This document shows positions 1-9,611 of a DNA stretch of 64,000 nucleotides, in pieces. The notes beneath the pieces were generated by a model, which saw only the letters and a program-made list of their open reading frames with translations, was not told the origin of the DNA and did no database searches. Both the position numbers and the translations under genes were made by a program. Each line of letters begins with the position of its first letter. Position 1 is the stretch's first letter. The DNA is taken from contig CM067564.1 of assembly GCA_034336665.1 (NCBI GenBank), positions 41,740,975 through 41,804,974 on the forward strand, given 5' to 3'. Source of the stretch: Luscinia megarhynchos (lineage: Eukaryota; Chordata; Aves; Passeriformes; Turdidae).

Positions 1-240
1 CACTACAACTCCACTACTCCAAACTCAAATACAAGTGAATTTAGAGAGCATTTAGAGATATGTTCCCTGCTTACAACCCCTACTACCTAGCCCAGTACCC
101 CATCCCTACATTACTTGCATTAAACAACTTGATACAGAAATGCCTTGGCTTGGCTAGAATCCCTCCCAGTGATCAAGCACCCACCTACATACTTATATTC
201 TCCCATCAACTTCTCCCTTCAAGCCTCTGAGACGAGCTTG
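1..240. other. AT-richer unique segment at left edge
   Basis: This stretch has few G runs and is visibly richer in A and T than everything that follows. The change to the GC-rich intron style is sharp, near 235-245. I see no open coding exon in it; in particular the next SND1 exon (start of the Tudor domain) is absent. It could be a fragment of an interspersed element such as a solo LTR, or simply unique intron. I cannot name it. Confidence 0.4.
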
Positions 241-544
241 GATGGCCAACCCAGACCTTGGGACCCAACCCCTACTCTATCTGGCCCCAGAGCCTGGAGC
301 CCACCCCAACAATGGCTCCAATAGTGGATCCCAAACCTGGCCCCCAAGAGCTTCACCTTTGGACCCAAACCTGGGTCCCAGCCATGGACCCCACCCTGGT
401 CCCAGAAATGGCCCTGGGGGGTGGAGGGGTGACCCCACATCCCCCTGGACACAGGCCTGCATTCAGGCCTTCCCCTCCAAACCCACAAATCCTCATCCCA
501 TCCGCTCTGCCCCGCCTCGGGGGCGCCCCGGGGTGCCTCCGTAC
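241..544 (-). other. SND1: SND1 intron, unique sequence
   Basis: GC-rich intronic sequence 3' of the last SND1 exon in the window. It holds loosely repeated gggaccca/tggcccca words but no clean tandem array and no recognisable exon. Confidence 0.5.
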
Positions 545-681
545 CCGTCTCCACGTCCTGCACGTAGAAGTGCAGGTCGTCGGTGATCTCGGTGACAAAC
601 ACGGGTTTGTAGTTGGCCGTGCGCTCCTTCTCCTCCAGCACCGCACCTTCCTCGCGGCGCTTCCTCAGAGTGCACTCACAC
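545..681 (-). CDS. SND1: SND1 coding exon, linker into Tudor domain (frame disturbed)
   Basis: The minus-strand translation contains [20 protein letters not shown] followed by [13 protein letters not shown], which is the SND1 segment joining SN-like domain 4 to the Tudor domain. The donor follows ...ACGG with GTACGG at 544-539 (phase 1). The preceding exon ends in phase 0 after KEK, so this exon should begin V-W-A-H-Y-E-E. At 681 the sequence reads V-stop-V-H-S-E-E: homology is visible, but TGA replaces TGG. The part from 681 to 545 is 137 nt where 142 are expected, so it is also frameshifted relative to VLEEKER. Two internal AGs (exon start 674 or 659) would restore the frame but give an altered N-terminal edge ([13 protein letters not shown] or RREEGAVL). 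Assembly error, array encroachment or an acceptor shift are all possible. Identity is secure; the 5' boundary is not. Confidence 0.85.
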
Positions 682-685
682 CTGG

Positions 686-815
686 GACACGGGGCACGGG
701 GGGGCACGGGGGGCACGGGGGACACGGGGGACACGGGGGACAAGGGGGGCACGGGGGGACACAAGGGACACGGGGGACACGGGGGGGACACGGAGGGACA
801 CGGGGGACACGGGGT
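686..815. repeat. GGGACACGGG-type minisatellite abutting SND1 exon
   Basis: About 10-bp units of GGGGACACGG with variable G runs. The array touches the acceptor of the 545..681 exon, so on the SND1 strand the C-rich repeat itself forms the polypyrimidine tract. Confidence 0.9.
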
Positions 816-896
816 CATGGCAGTGCCAGGTGGGGGCTGGACACGGCAACAGGAACATCCCCAGGCCTCGGCGTGGGGGGTCACGGGGGTCCTGCC

Positions 897-1175
897 TGGG
901 GACATTGTTGGGGTGGGACGCTGCTGGGGTGGGATGTCCCTGGGGTGGGACACTGCTGGGGTGGGACATTGTTGGGGTGGGACATTGTTGGGGTGGGACA
1001 TTGTTGGGGTGGGACGCTGCTGGGGTGGGATGTCCCTGGGGTGGGATGTCCCTGGGGTGGGGCACTGCTGGGGTGGGACATTGCCGGGGTGGGATGTCCC
1101 TGGGGTGGGATGTCCCTGGGGTGGGATGTCCCTGGGGTGGGGCACTGCTGGGGTGGGACATCCCTTGGCATGCGA
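897..1175. repeat. 16-bp minisatellite GGGGTGGGACATTGTT
   Basis: Head-to-tail copies of a 16-bp unit, with variants ending ATGTCCCT, ACTGCT and ACGCTGCT. It decays into looser GGGGTGGGGACA words up to about 1400. Confidence 0.92.
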
Positions 1176-1452
1176 CCATCATCCCTTGGGGTGAGGACGG
1201 CTCCAGGAGTGGGGACATTCCTTGGGGTGGGGCATTAATTGGGGTTGTGACATTCCCTGCGCTGGGGCCATCGGCTCGTGGGGTGGGGACACCCCTTGGC
1301 AAAGGGACATCCCTTGGCACTGGGACCTCTCACAGTGGGAACATCCCTCGGGGTGGGGACACCCCCCGGAGCGAGGCCACCCCTGGGCACGGGGACACCC
1401 TCGGGTGTCTCTGGGGCGGCGGCACCCCTGGGTGGGCCCCTGTGCCCCTCAC

Positions 1453-1641
1453 CTTCTCCTTCCTCTGCCGGGCCGCGTCCTGGGCCGCCAGCAGCGCCTT
1501 GCAGTAGGGGCTGCGCTCGGCCGTGAAGTGCACGCGGGACAGCGCCTGCTCCACCAGCGCCACCGACAGGTTCACGCCCTCCACGTGCAGCCAGCCGATG
1601 AAGTTCCCCGCCTTGTCCATGCTCTCCACCTCCACCTCCAC
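1453..1641 (-). CDS. SND1: SND1 coding exon, end of SN-like domain 4
   Basis: Sixty-three complete codons (189 nt, phase 0 at both ends) starting [19 protein letters not shown] and ending ...DAARQRKEK. The acceptor is GCCGCAG upstream of 1641 and the donor GTGAGG begins at 1452. SND1 is a multifunctional nuclease-like and Tudor protein acting in RISC, RNA stability, splicing and transcriptional coactivation. This exon supplies the C-terminal part of its fourth staphylococcal-nuclease-like fold. Compared with the mammalian protein as I recall it, about 14 of 63 residues differ, many toward Arg, Ala, Val or Pro, fitting GC-driven drift. Confidence 0.96.
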
Positions 1642-1826
1642 CTGCGGCAGCCGGCGGTCACAGAGCCGCCTGTCCCGGCTGCCACCCACCCCCAGGCACC
1701 TCCCTGCGCCCCAAAGAGTCCCCCGAGGGGACAGGGGACATCAGGGACACGCCCACAGGCTGCACGAGGCCACCAGGTCCTGCCACGTCCTGTATCCCAT
1801 CCCACCCCGGGGGTCCCATCCTGGGA

Positions 1827-1866
1827 ATGACCCTGGGAATGACCCTGGGAATGACCCTGGGAATCA
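1827..1866. repeat. 12-bp repeat CTGGGAATGACC
   Basis: Just over three tandem copies. Confidence 0.85.
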
Positions 1867-1916
1867 ATCACACCCCACCCCGGGATGGGTGGGCCTGGGG
1901 CCACTGGCCTTGCACT

Positions 1917-2215
1917 GTGGCCATGGCACCAGACTGGCCACAGCACTGCACTGGCCATGGCACTGCACTGGTCAGAGCACCACACCGGACATGGCACCAC
2001 ACTGGACACAGCACTGGACACTGCACTGGACATGGCACTGGACACGGCACTAGACACAGTACTGGCCATGGCACCACACTGGACACTGCACTGGACATGG
2101 CACTGGGCACTGCACTGCACTGGACACAGCACTGGACACGGCACTAGACACAGTACTGGCCATGGCACCACACTGGACACTGCACTGGCCATGGCACCAC
2201 ACTGGACACGGCGCT
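1917..2215. repeat. 12-bp minisatellite CACTGGACATGG
   Basis: About 25 degenerate copies alternating CACTGGACA, CACTGGCCATGG and CACCACACTGG variants. Confidence 0.9.
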
Positions 2216-2860
2216 GCCCCTGCCAAGGCTGGCGTGTGGCAGGGCCACCCCTGGCCACCCGCTGTCCCCAGGGGTGCCAGGGCCAGGCTGCTCCCCGGGC
2301 CAGCTGCCCGTGCATGGTGTGGCACCTCCCCGATGCCACAGGGTGACACTCTGGTGTCCCTGTGCCCTGTCACCAGCGGGTGGCCGGCCAGGGGACACGC
2401 AGGACACTGATGGGCTCGGGGCCAGGCTGTGGCACTGCAGCCACGGGGACAGGTGGGAGCCACCCGTGGGGCACGGGAGGCCACCAGGTCCCGCAGCCCC
2501 GGGCAGGACGTCGCTGGAAGGGCTGCAGTCCCCTGGGGACGGGCACAGCGACAGCCCAGCGGGGAAGGACGGGGGGTCCCAGAGGGGCCACCAGCCCCGC
2601 AGAGGCCCCGGCACCCGCTGGTGGCACCCGGGTGACAGCTCCGAGAGCGGGAGGTGCTCAGGGTGCCCCAGGGGCTGCGGGCGGTGCTCGTGGCCCCCCA
2701 GGTCCCAGGGGGAGGGAGGGGACAGGCCGGGGGCGCAAGGAGCAGCAGGTGCCTGTCCCCAGCCGCGGCAGGGCCGCCCCCACGCCCCGCGGGGCTCCCG
2801 GTGTCACAGCTCGTGCCGCGGGGGTCCCCCCGCTCCTCGTCACCCCAGAGCCGCCGAGCC
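2216..2860. other. Unique GC-rich intron upstream of LRRC4
   Basis: No array, no recognisable exon and no RNA gene seen. Base composition rises toward the LRRC4 CpG-rich region. Confidence 0.5.
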
Positions 2861-4576
2861 CCGCGCTGCCCCCGGCCCTCTGTCCCTCTGTCCGTCCGTC
2901 CGTCCGGCCCCGGGGAGGGGTCGCCCACCCTACACGAACCCCGAGCGGGGCTGCGGGGAAAGGGGGAGGAGGCGGCGGGAGGGGAGGGAGGGGGGAGGAG
3001 GAAGAGGAGGAGGAGGAGGGAGCGGCGCATCCCGCATCCCCCTCCCCGCGCACCGCCAGCGCTCCGGGGCCGCGGCGGCCGGAGCGGGGCCCGGGTGGGC
3101 GGGCGGGGGTGCCGGGGGGCGGGGGGGGCGCGGGGCTCCGTGCGGAGCCGGGATGCGTCAGCAGGAGCAGCGGGAGCGGCGGCGGCAGCAATCCATCCGC
3201 GCTCGCACTGAAGGACAAAAGGATGAGCCAGCCGCCTGCGCGGCTGCTTCCCGCACCGCCCGCGCCGCCCCGCACCGCGCCGCCCCGCGCGGCCCCCAGC
3301 ACCGGAGGATGCCCGCCGGCCCCGCCGCCGCCGCTGTCGCCGCCGCTGCCGCCGCCACCATCGCCCCGCGCCGCCGCTGAACGCGACACCCACGCGGGGA
3401 CGCGGGAACGACACGCGGGAGGGGACGGGACGGGACCCCCCCGCCCCGCCGCCAGCGCAGCCGCCGCCGCTACCGGGAGGTGCCCCCGGCATCTCCCCCC
3501 CACGCCGACGCCCTTTCCTCCCCCCGCTCCCTCCCCGAAACGCGTTTTCCCCTCTCCCGGGGGGGCTCCCCGCGATTTATTTATTTATTTCGGCCTATTT
3601 TTTAATCTTTTATTTTCCTGTTTTATTTTTAGGTTTCGTCCGGGTTGTTTGGGGCTTTTTTTTTTTTTTTTTTTTTTGGGGGGTAATATTTTGAATTTTT
3701 TATTTTTAGTTTTTCATCCGATTTTAGCCTTATTTTTAACTTTTTATCCTCATTTCCGTTCTCATCTCGATTTGATTTCATTTCACATTTTCATTCCGAT
3801 TTCGCCTCCTTTCCCAATTCCCTTTCCTCGCCAATTTTTTTAACCCCCATTCCCATTTCCCTCCCTCGTTTTCCATTTTTTTTTCCCCCACTTTTTTCCC
3901 TCTCCTCCTCTCCCTCCCCCTTCTCCCAGTTCTTCCTTTTCTCCCGGCTTCTTTCTTTTTTTTTTTTTTTTTTTTAATTATTTCCTTTTTCACCACTTTC
4001 CCCGCGTTCCCCCCCCCGTTTCCCCGCGGCCTGGGGGGCGGCCATGCCGGCCCTCGGAGCCCCCGGGCCGGCCCCACGGGCGGAGGTGCGAGGCCGCGGG
4101 CTTGGCCGCGCTCGGGGCTGCTGCCGGGCCCCCGCTTAGCCGGGCCGGCCCCCCCATCCTGCACCGCAGCCTCCAGGAGCCATTTTGTCTTTTTTTTTTT
4201 TTTTTTTTCCTTTTTTTTGGGAGCCGGCCCCCCCCTCATCCCCAACTCCTCATTCCCGCGCCCCCCCGGACCCCCCGATCCCCCTTCCCCAGGTAGGTAC
4301 TGGCGAGCGGGGGCCGGGCGGGGGGGTTCCTTCTCCTCCTCCCCCCACCCCCCACCAGCACCTACCGCTGGTTTTTCCATCCCCAATTTTAATTTCTGCC
4401 CCCCTCAAGCCCCCGCTCCCTCCGAGCCTCCCCCCCCGATCCCCAGCGCCCCGACCCCCCCCTCCCTCGGCCGGCCGGGCCCCCAGCCCGTGGGAGCCGG
4501 GAGAGGGGGGCCCGCCCGCCAGCGCCCTTCGCCGCCGCCATCCCCGGACGATGGTGAATGATGAACGTGCCACACC
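2861..4576 (+). promoter_or_regulatory. LRRC4: LRRC4 CpG-rich promoter and 5' leader region
   Basis: Dense CpG sequence at about 2861-3590 immediately upstream of the LRRC4 coding sequence. It includes runs of CCG/GCC codon-like repeats near 3320-3380 and a TGCGTCA CRE/AP-1-like word near 3154. From 3590 it changes to T-rich sequence with poly-T runs near 3655, 3957 and 4190. A strong donor-like CAG|GTAGGT lies at 4290-4298; LRRC4 in mammals has a spliced 5' leader, so this could be a leader donor. No TATA box is obvious. The transcription start is inferred only from composition. Confidence 0.5.
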
Positions 4577-4580
4577 ATGA
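4551..4580 (+). other. Nine-codon upstream ORF overlapping LRRC4 start
   Basis: ATG at 4551 opens a nine-codon frame (M V N D E R A T P) whose TGA at 4578-4580 overlaps the LRRC4 ATG (4577-4579) as ATGA. A further ATG at 4558 opens a 61-codon frame running into the LRRC4 body in another phase. Both could limit translation from 4577. Confidence 0.5.
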
Positions 4581-6535
4581 AGCTCTTGTGGCAGGTAACT
4601 GTGCTCCACCTGCGCCGCCACCGCCGCCACCGCCGCGCCGGGCCGGGGCTCCTGGCCGCCTCGCTGACCCTGCACGCCTGGCTGCTGGCCGCGGCCGCCT
4701 CGCCCGGCCCCCAGAGCTGCCCCTCCGCCTGCTCCTGCACTAACCAGTTCAGCAAGGTGGTGTGCACCCGCCGCGGGCTGGCCCAGGTGCCCCCCGGCAT
4801 CCCCTCCAACACCCGCTATCTCAACCTCATGGAGAACAACATCCAGATGATCCAGGCCGACACCTTCCGCCACCTGCACCACCTGGAGGTGCTGCAGCTG
4901 GGCCGCAACGCCATCCGGCAGATCGAGGTGGGCGCCTTCAACGGCCTGGCCAGCCTCAACACGCTGGAGCTCTTCGACAACTGGCTGACGGTGATCCCCA
5001 GCGGCGCCTTCGAGTACCTGTCCAAGCTGCGGGAGCTGTGGCTGCGCAACAACCCCATCGAGAGCATCCCCAGCTACGCCTTCAACCGCGTGCCCTCGCT
5101 CATGCGCCTCGACCTGGGCGAGCTCAAGAAGCTCGAGTACATCTCCGAGGGCGCCTTCGAGGGCCTGTACAACCTCAAGTACCTCAACCTGGGGATGTGC
5201 AACATCAAGGACATGCCCAACCTGACGCCCTTGGTGGGCCTGGAGGAGCTGGAGATGTCGGGCAACAACTTCCCCGAGATCAAGCCGGGCTCCTTCCACG
5301 GGCTCAAATCCCTCAAAAAGCTCTGGATCATGAACTCGCAGATCAGCCTGATCGAGCGCAACGCCTTCGACGACCTGACGGCGCTGGTGGAGCTCAACCT
5401 GGCCCACAACAACCTGTCGTCCCTGCCCCACGACCTGTTCGCCCCGCTGCGCTACCTGGTGGAGCTGCACCTGCACCACAACCCCTGGGACTGCGACTGC
5501 GACATCCTCTGGCTGTCGTGGTGGCTGCGCGAGTACATCCCCACCAACTCCACCTGCTGCGGCCGCTGCCACGCCCCGCTGCACATGCGGGGCCGCTTCC
5601 TGGTGGAGGTGGACCAGACCTCCTTCCAGTGCTCGGCGCCCTTCATCATGGACGCGCCCGCCGACCTCAACATCTCGGAGGGGCGCGTGGCCGAGCTGCG
5701 CTGCCGCACGCCCTCCATGTCCTCGGTGCGGTGGCTGCTGCCCAACGGCACCGTGCTGAGCCACGCCTCCAGCCACCCGCGCCTGGCCGTGCTCAACGAC
5801 GGCACGCTCAACTTCTCGCACGTGCTGCTGGCCGACACCGGCCTCTACACCTGCATGGTGACCAACGTGGCCGGCAACTCCAACGCCTCGGCCTTCCTCA
5901 ACGTCAGCACGGCTGAGCTCAACACCTCCAACTACAGCTTCTTCACCACCGTCACGGTGGAGACCACCGAGATCTCCCCCGAGGACGCGTCCCCCAAGTT
6001 CACCAAGCCCGTGCCCACCGCCTCCACGGGCTACCAGCCGGCCTACACCACCACCACCACCGTGCTGGTGCAGACCACGCGCCCGCCCAAGCAGGCGGCG
6101 GCACCCACGGCCGAGGCCGGCGACAAGCTGCAGACCAGCCTGGACGAGGTGATGAAGACCACCAAGATCATCATCGGCTGCTTCGTGGCCGTGACGCTGC
6201 TGGCCGCCGCCATGCTCATCGTCTTCTACAAGCTGCGCAAGCGGCACCAGCAGCGCAGCACCGTCACGGCCGCGCGCACCGTGGAGATCATCCAGGTGGA
6301 CGAGGACATCGCCCCCGCCGCCGCCGCGCCCGCCGCCGCCCCGGCCGGGGAGGGGGCCGTGGTGCTGCCCAACATCCACGAGCACCTCAACTACAACACC
6401 TACAAGGGCGGGCACGGCGCCCACTGGACAGACAACGCGCTGGGCAACTCCCTGCACCCCCCCGGGACCACCCTGGCCGACCCCTATTTAATCCAGACCC
6501 ACCCCAAGGAGAAAGTTCAGGAAACTCAGATATGA
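4577..6535 (+). CDS. LRRC4: LRRC4 / netrin-G ligand 2 (NGL-2)
   Basis: Complete intronless CDS of 652 residues, against about 653 in mammals. It encodes a postsynaptic type I membrane adhesion protein that binds netrin-G2 and organises excitatory synapses through PSD-95. In order: an unusually Arg/His-rich signal peptide (about 1-40); LRRNT cysteines 48, 52, 54, 63; leucine-rich repeats about 77-290; LRRCT with C306, C308, C327/C328, C331 and C352; one Ig domain with cysteines 376 and 426; a Thr-rich stalk 455-500; a transmembrane helix about 530-551 followed by KLRKRHQQR; and a cytoplasmic tail ending ETQI, a class I PDZ ligand. N-glycosylation sequons are plentiful (for example NSTC, NISE, NGTV, NFSH). 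The start is chosen by family MKLLWQVTV and an A at -3. It lies antisense within an SND1 intron. The tail has an alanine tract (579-589). LRRC4B and LRRC4C are less likely: the N-terminus, length and SND1 context fit LRRC4. Confidence 0.97.
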   Translation: MKLLWQVTVLHLRRHRRHRRAGPGLLAASLTLHAWLLAAAASPGPQSCPSACSCTNQFSKVVCTRRGLAQVPPGIPSNTRYLNLMENNIQMIQADTFRHLHHLEVLQLGRNAIRQIEVGAFNGLASLNTLELFDNWLTVIPSGAFEYLSKLRELWLRNNPIESIPSYAFNRVPSLMRLDLGELKKLEYISEGAFEGLYNLKYLNLGMCNIKDMPNLTPLVGLEELEMSGNNFPEIKPGSFHGLKSLKKLWIMNSQISLIERNAFDDLTALVELNLAHNNLSSLPHDLFAPLRYLVELHLHHNPWDCDCDILWLSWWLREYIPTNSTCCGRCHAPLHMRGRFLVEVDQTSFQCSAPFIMDAPADLNISEGRVAELRCRTPSMSSVRWLLPNGTVLSHASSHPRLAVLNDGTLNFSHVLLADTGLYTCMVTNVAGNSNASAFLNVSTAELNTSNYSFFTTVTVETTEISPEDASPKFTKPVPTASTGYQPAYTTTTTVLVQTTRPPKQAAAPTAEAGDKLQTSLDEVMKTTKIIIGCFVAVTLLAAAMLIVFYKLRKRHQQRSTVTAARTVEIIQVDEDIAPAAAAPAAAPAGEGAVVLPNIHEHLNYNTYKGGHGAHWTDNALGNSLHPPGTTLADPYLIQTHPKEKVQETQI

Positions 6536-8010
6536 CTCTTTTTTTCCTGCTCTTTTTTTTTTTTTTTTTTTGGGTCGTCGCCTCCCCCCACCCATTCCGA
6601 CTCCAACCCCGGCCCCGAATTATTATAAACGCAATAGATGCACAAAAAAGCAGAACTCCAAAAAGAAGGAAACCCAGGAGAATTCCTCAGTGCTAAGGAA
6701 AACCAGGAGAATTCCTCAATAATAGACACAACTTTTGTACAGGGGGGGGAGAGACTCTTTTTCGTGTACATGCTTCTATAGCCAACCTCGGGGCCGAGAA
6801 GAGCAGCAGATTCTATTAAAATTTAACGAAACCCACCCAAAACTCCTACAAAAAAAACCACTATTTTCTAACTCGCAGGTTCTATTTAAACACAGGAAAA
6901 AAAAACTCGGAAAAAACAAAAAACAAACAACAAACCAGGAGAAACAGAGGAAAAAAAACAAAAAGAAAAAATAATCGGTAATAAGAGGAAAAAAATAAAT
7001 CCCCGTGCTCGGGGAGGAGCGGCGGTGCCGTGGCGGCGCGGGGGACGCGGTGGCAGAGGCTGAGGGGCGGGGTCGGGGGGGCTCGGGGTGTTTTGGGGGT
7101 GATTGGGGGGCGGGGGCGAGGTCGGCCCCCCAGCCCCGCGGCGCTGCCCTTGGCCGCGTCACCGGAGCGGGATCGGCGCCAGGACCTTCCCAATGCAATA
7201 ACCGAGTGGATTTTGGGAGGGGGGGTTCGGGGTGGGGGGTGGGGGGGGCTGGGGATGGACGTCTGCAATGTATTCAAGCAGGAATTCCTCAAAAAACCCC
7301 ACGGGAAAGGGGGGAAAATCCCCGCAGGCGCCCGGGGGGGGGAGGTCTGGGGAGGGGGAGAGCGGGTGCCCCCGCTTTGCTCTGCACCCCTTTTCCCACC
7401 CCCCCGGCCCCCCCCGGCATAGGGCTACGGCTCCTGGGGGGCTGGGGGGGCCCGCGGGAGACCCGACCAATGATTGTAACCCACAAAGGGCATCTCTGTC
7501 CTTCTGCTGGGGGGCCACCCCGGGACACCCCCAAGGGCTGCTCATGGGACGGGGGGCGGGGGGATGGGAGAAATTAAGGGCTCGGGGGGGGGGGGGGGAG
7601 GTGACATGGGGGGGGCCACCAGCATCGGAGGTGGCGCCGGGGGGTCCCGGTGGGGACCCCAAGTGCCTCGCGGGGGGTCCCGAGGGGACGGGGGGAGTCG
7701 GGCAGCAGCGAGCGGGGCCCCCCGGTTGCTCGGGCGCTGGAATCACTTTAATTTCCCGTTTTAGCTTTAAAATGTTCTCGGATGGGGGGCGGGGGGGGAG
7801 GGGGCAAAGCTGAACTAAAATTTAGTTTTTGGGGGGTGTCCGGGGGGCGCGGGGGGAGGAAGGCGGGAAGGAGATGCAGAAGTTCCCTCTCGGGCTGTAA
7901 GCGCCGGAAGGATCCGACTGTACCGCGAATCCAACAAAAAAAAAAAAAACAAAACAAAAAAAAACAAGTGTATTTTTGTATTTTTAATAAATATTGTTCC
8001 AAATTTGTAA
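6536..8010 (+). other. LRRC4: LRRC4 3' UTR
   Basis: Begins right after the TGA and runs to the AATAAA near 7986. It contains a poly-T run (about 6548-6570), AAACCAGGAGAATTCCTCA-type words near 6680-6720, an A-rich tract 6890-6975 and strongly G-rich blocks 7205-7260 and 7560-7700 with G-quadruplex potential. An earlier AATAAA-like site near 6994 could be used. Extent is inferred. Confidence 0.65.
7986..7991 (+). terminator. LRRC4: LRRC4 polyadenylation signal AATAAA
   Basis: Canonical hexamer in an AT-rich context (GTATTTTTAATAAATATTG) about 1.45 kb after the stop codon. It is the most typical 3' end in the region, and GC-rich intron resumes just after it. Confidence 0.65.
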
Positions 8011-8480
8011 CGCCGAGTGCCCGAGGGGTTAAACGGGGGGGGAATCGGGGGGGCTCAGGGGCGCCCCCCCTCCCCGCCTGCCTCAAAGGGGTTTTTTGTC
8101 CTCTCAGCAGGAAAAGCTTTGGAAAAACCGCGGAGCGGGAGGGAGGGAGGGAGGGGAGGGAGGAGGGGAGAGAGAACTGGGGGTGAGGGGGGCGAGAACT
8201 GGGGGGACGAGAATTATGGGGGGTGACACTGGGGGTGACAATAACTGGGGCGGGGGATGTGAATTCTGGGGGTGACACTGGGGTGACGAGGACTGGGGGG
8301 GCAAGAATTAGGGGGTGATGAGAATTGGGGGGTGACAGGGAGGGTGACACTGGGGGGACAATCAGGGGGTGACAAGAATTGGGGGGTGACAGCAGCTGGG
8401 GGAGGTGGGCGCTGTCAGAGGGGCACAGTGGGACCCCCGGGTGGGGCTGGGGGTGACTGGGGGTCGCCCCCAGGCTGGAA
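8011..8480. repeat. Degenerate GGGGGTGACA repeat zone
   Basis: From about 8140 the sequence is a loose series of GGGGGTGACACTGG / GGGGGACAAGAATT words with poor periodicity. It is the first repeat zone downstream of LRRC4. Confidence 0.6.
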
Positions 8481-9230
8481 TCACCCCCAATGTCCCCAAG
8501 GTGCCACCTCCACCCCAAGGTGCCACCTCCACCTCCGGGGGACACCCAAGGGCTGAGCCCCTCCCCCTGTCACCACCACGGAGCTGTCAGGGTTCAGCAC
8601 TGGGATTGTTTTGGGGGATTTTTTTGGGGATTTTTTTAGGATTTTTTTGGGGATTTTTGCTGTTTCTGGCGGATCCGGGTCAGTTTTTCCCAAAATCACA
8701 CTCCTGCTTTTCCCTTTATTCCCGAATTTTCCCAGCCAGGCCAATCTGGGAATGCCAACACCTCTCCTGCTGCTGCTGGGGAACGAGCACCCCCCTCCTC
8801 CCTGCGCTGGGGACAGGAGGGAATGAGCCCAAAACCCTGGGAACGTGCAGGGGGCTGGAGGGATTTATGGATTTTATTGGCGTTGATCTTAACCCAAAAT
8901 TAGAGCAGCTGAGTTCATCATCATCATCACCATCATCATCATCCCATCCTCATCTCCTCATCCCCATCCCATCCATCCCATCCCATCCATCCCATCCCAA
9001 ATTCCCACTTCAGGAACTCCACCCTGTCCATGCTGTTAAGGACAATCCCCCCTGGCACCCCGACCCCAGAGCACCCCCGGGTTTTTCCCTGCAGTGATTC
9101 CTCGGGAGCAGGGCAGGAACCAGGCCCTGGGGGAAGGCAAACACTGGCAAATGAAATCCAGGGGGTTTTAGGGAATGGCAGGGGAACCCCCAGGGCAGCG
9201 GGATTTGGAATCCTCCTGGTGCCTGCCTGG
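8481..9230. other. Unique intron with short ATC microsatellite
   Basis: No exon seen. It contains T-runs of GGGGATTTTTT type (8605-8660), a CATCATCAT run (about 8918-8945) and CCCATCCATC words (8940-9000). Confidence 0.6.
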
Positions 9231-9231
9231 G

Positions 9232-9565
9232 ATGGGATACTGGGATGGGATGGGATGGGATGGGATGGGATGGGATAATGGGATGGGATGGGATAATGGG
9301 ATGATGGGATGGGATGGGATGATGGGATGGGATGATGGGATGGGATGATGGGATGGGATGATGGGATGGGATAATGGGATGGGATGATGGGATGGGATGA
9401 TGGGATGGGATGATGGGATGATGGGATGATGGGATGGGATAATGGGGTGGGTTAATGGGATGGGATGATGAGATGATGGGATGGGATGATGAGATGACGG
9501 GATGGGATAATGGGGTGGGTTAATGGGATGGGATGATGAGATGATGGGATGGGATGATGGGATGT
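9232..9565. repeat. GGGAT pentanucleotide array
   Basis: Repeats of GGGATGGGATGATGGGAT and GGGATAATGGGATG; the basic unit is GGGAT with inserted AATG/GATG. Confidence 0.93.
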
Positions 9566-9611
9566 GGAGGATGCAGTGGGACACTGTGTGTGGATGCTCC
9601 AAGCACAGGGC

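Noticed and set aside
3280..3325. Possible NRSF/REST site near CCCAGCACCGGAGG upstream of LRRC4
   Set aside because: Only the CAGCACC half fits; the second half and spacing do not match the RE1 consensus.
4585..4600. Splice donor-like CAG|GTAACT just inside the LRRC4 CDS
   Set aside because: The family coding sequence reads through this codon run (LLWQVTV) and is intronless; no acceptor in frame is apparent.
4250..6457. 735-codon minus-strand frame opposite LRRC4
   Set aside because: It is the antisense shadow of a G/C-third-position coding sequence; the peptide is His/Val/Gly low complexity.
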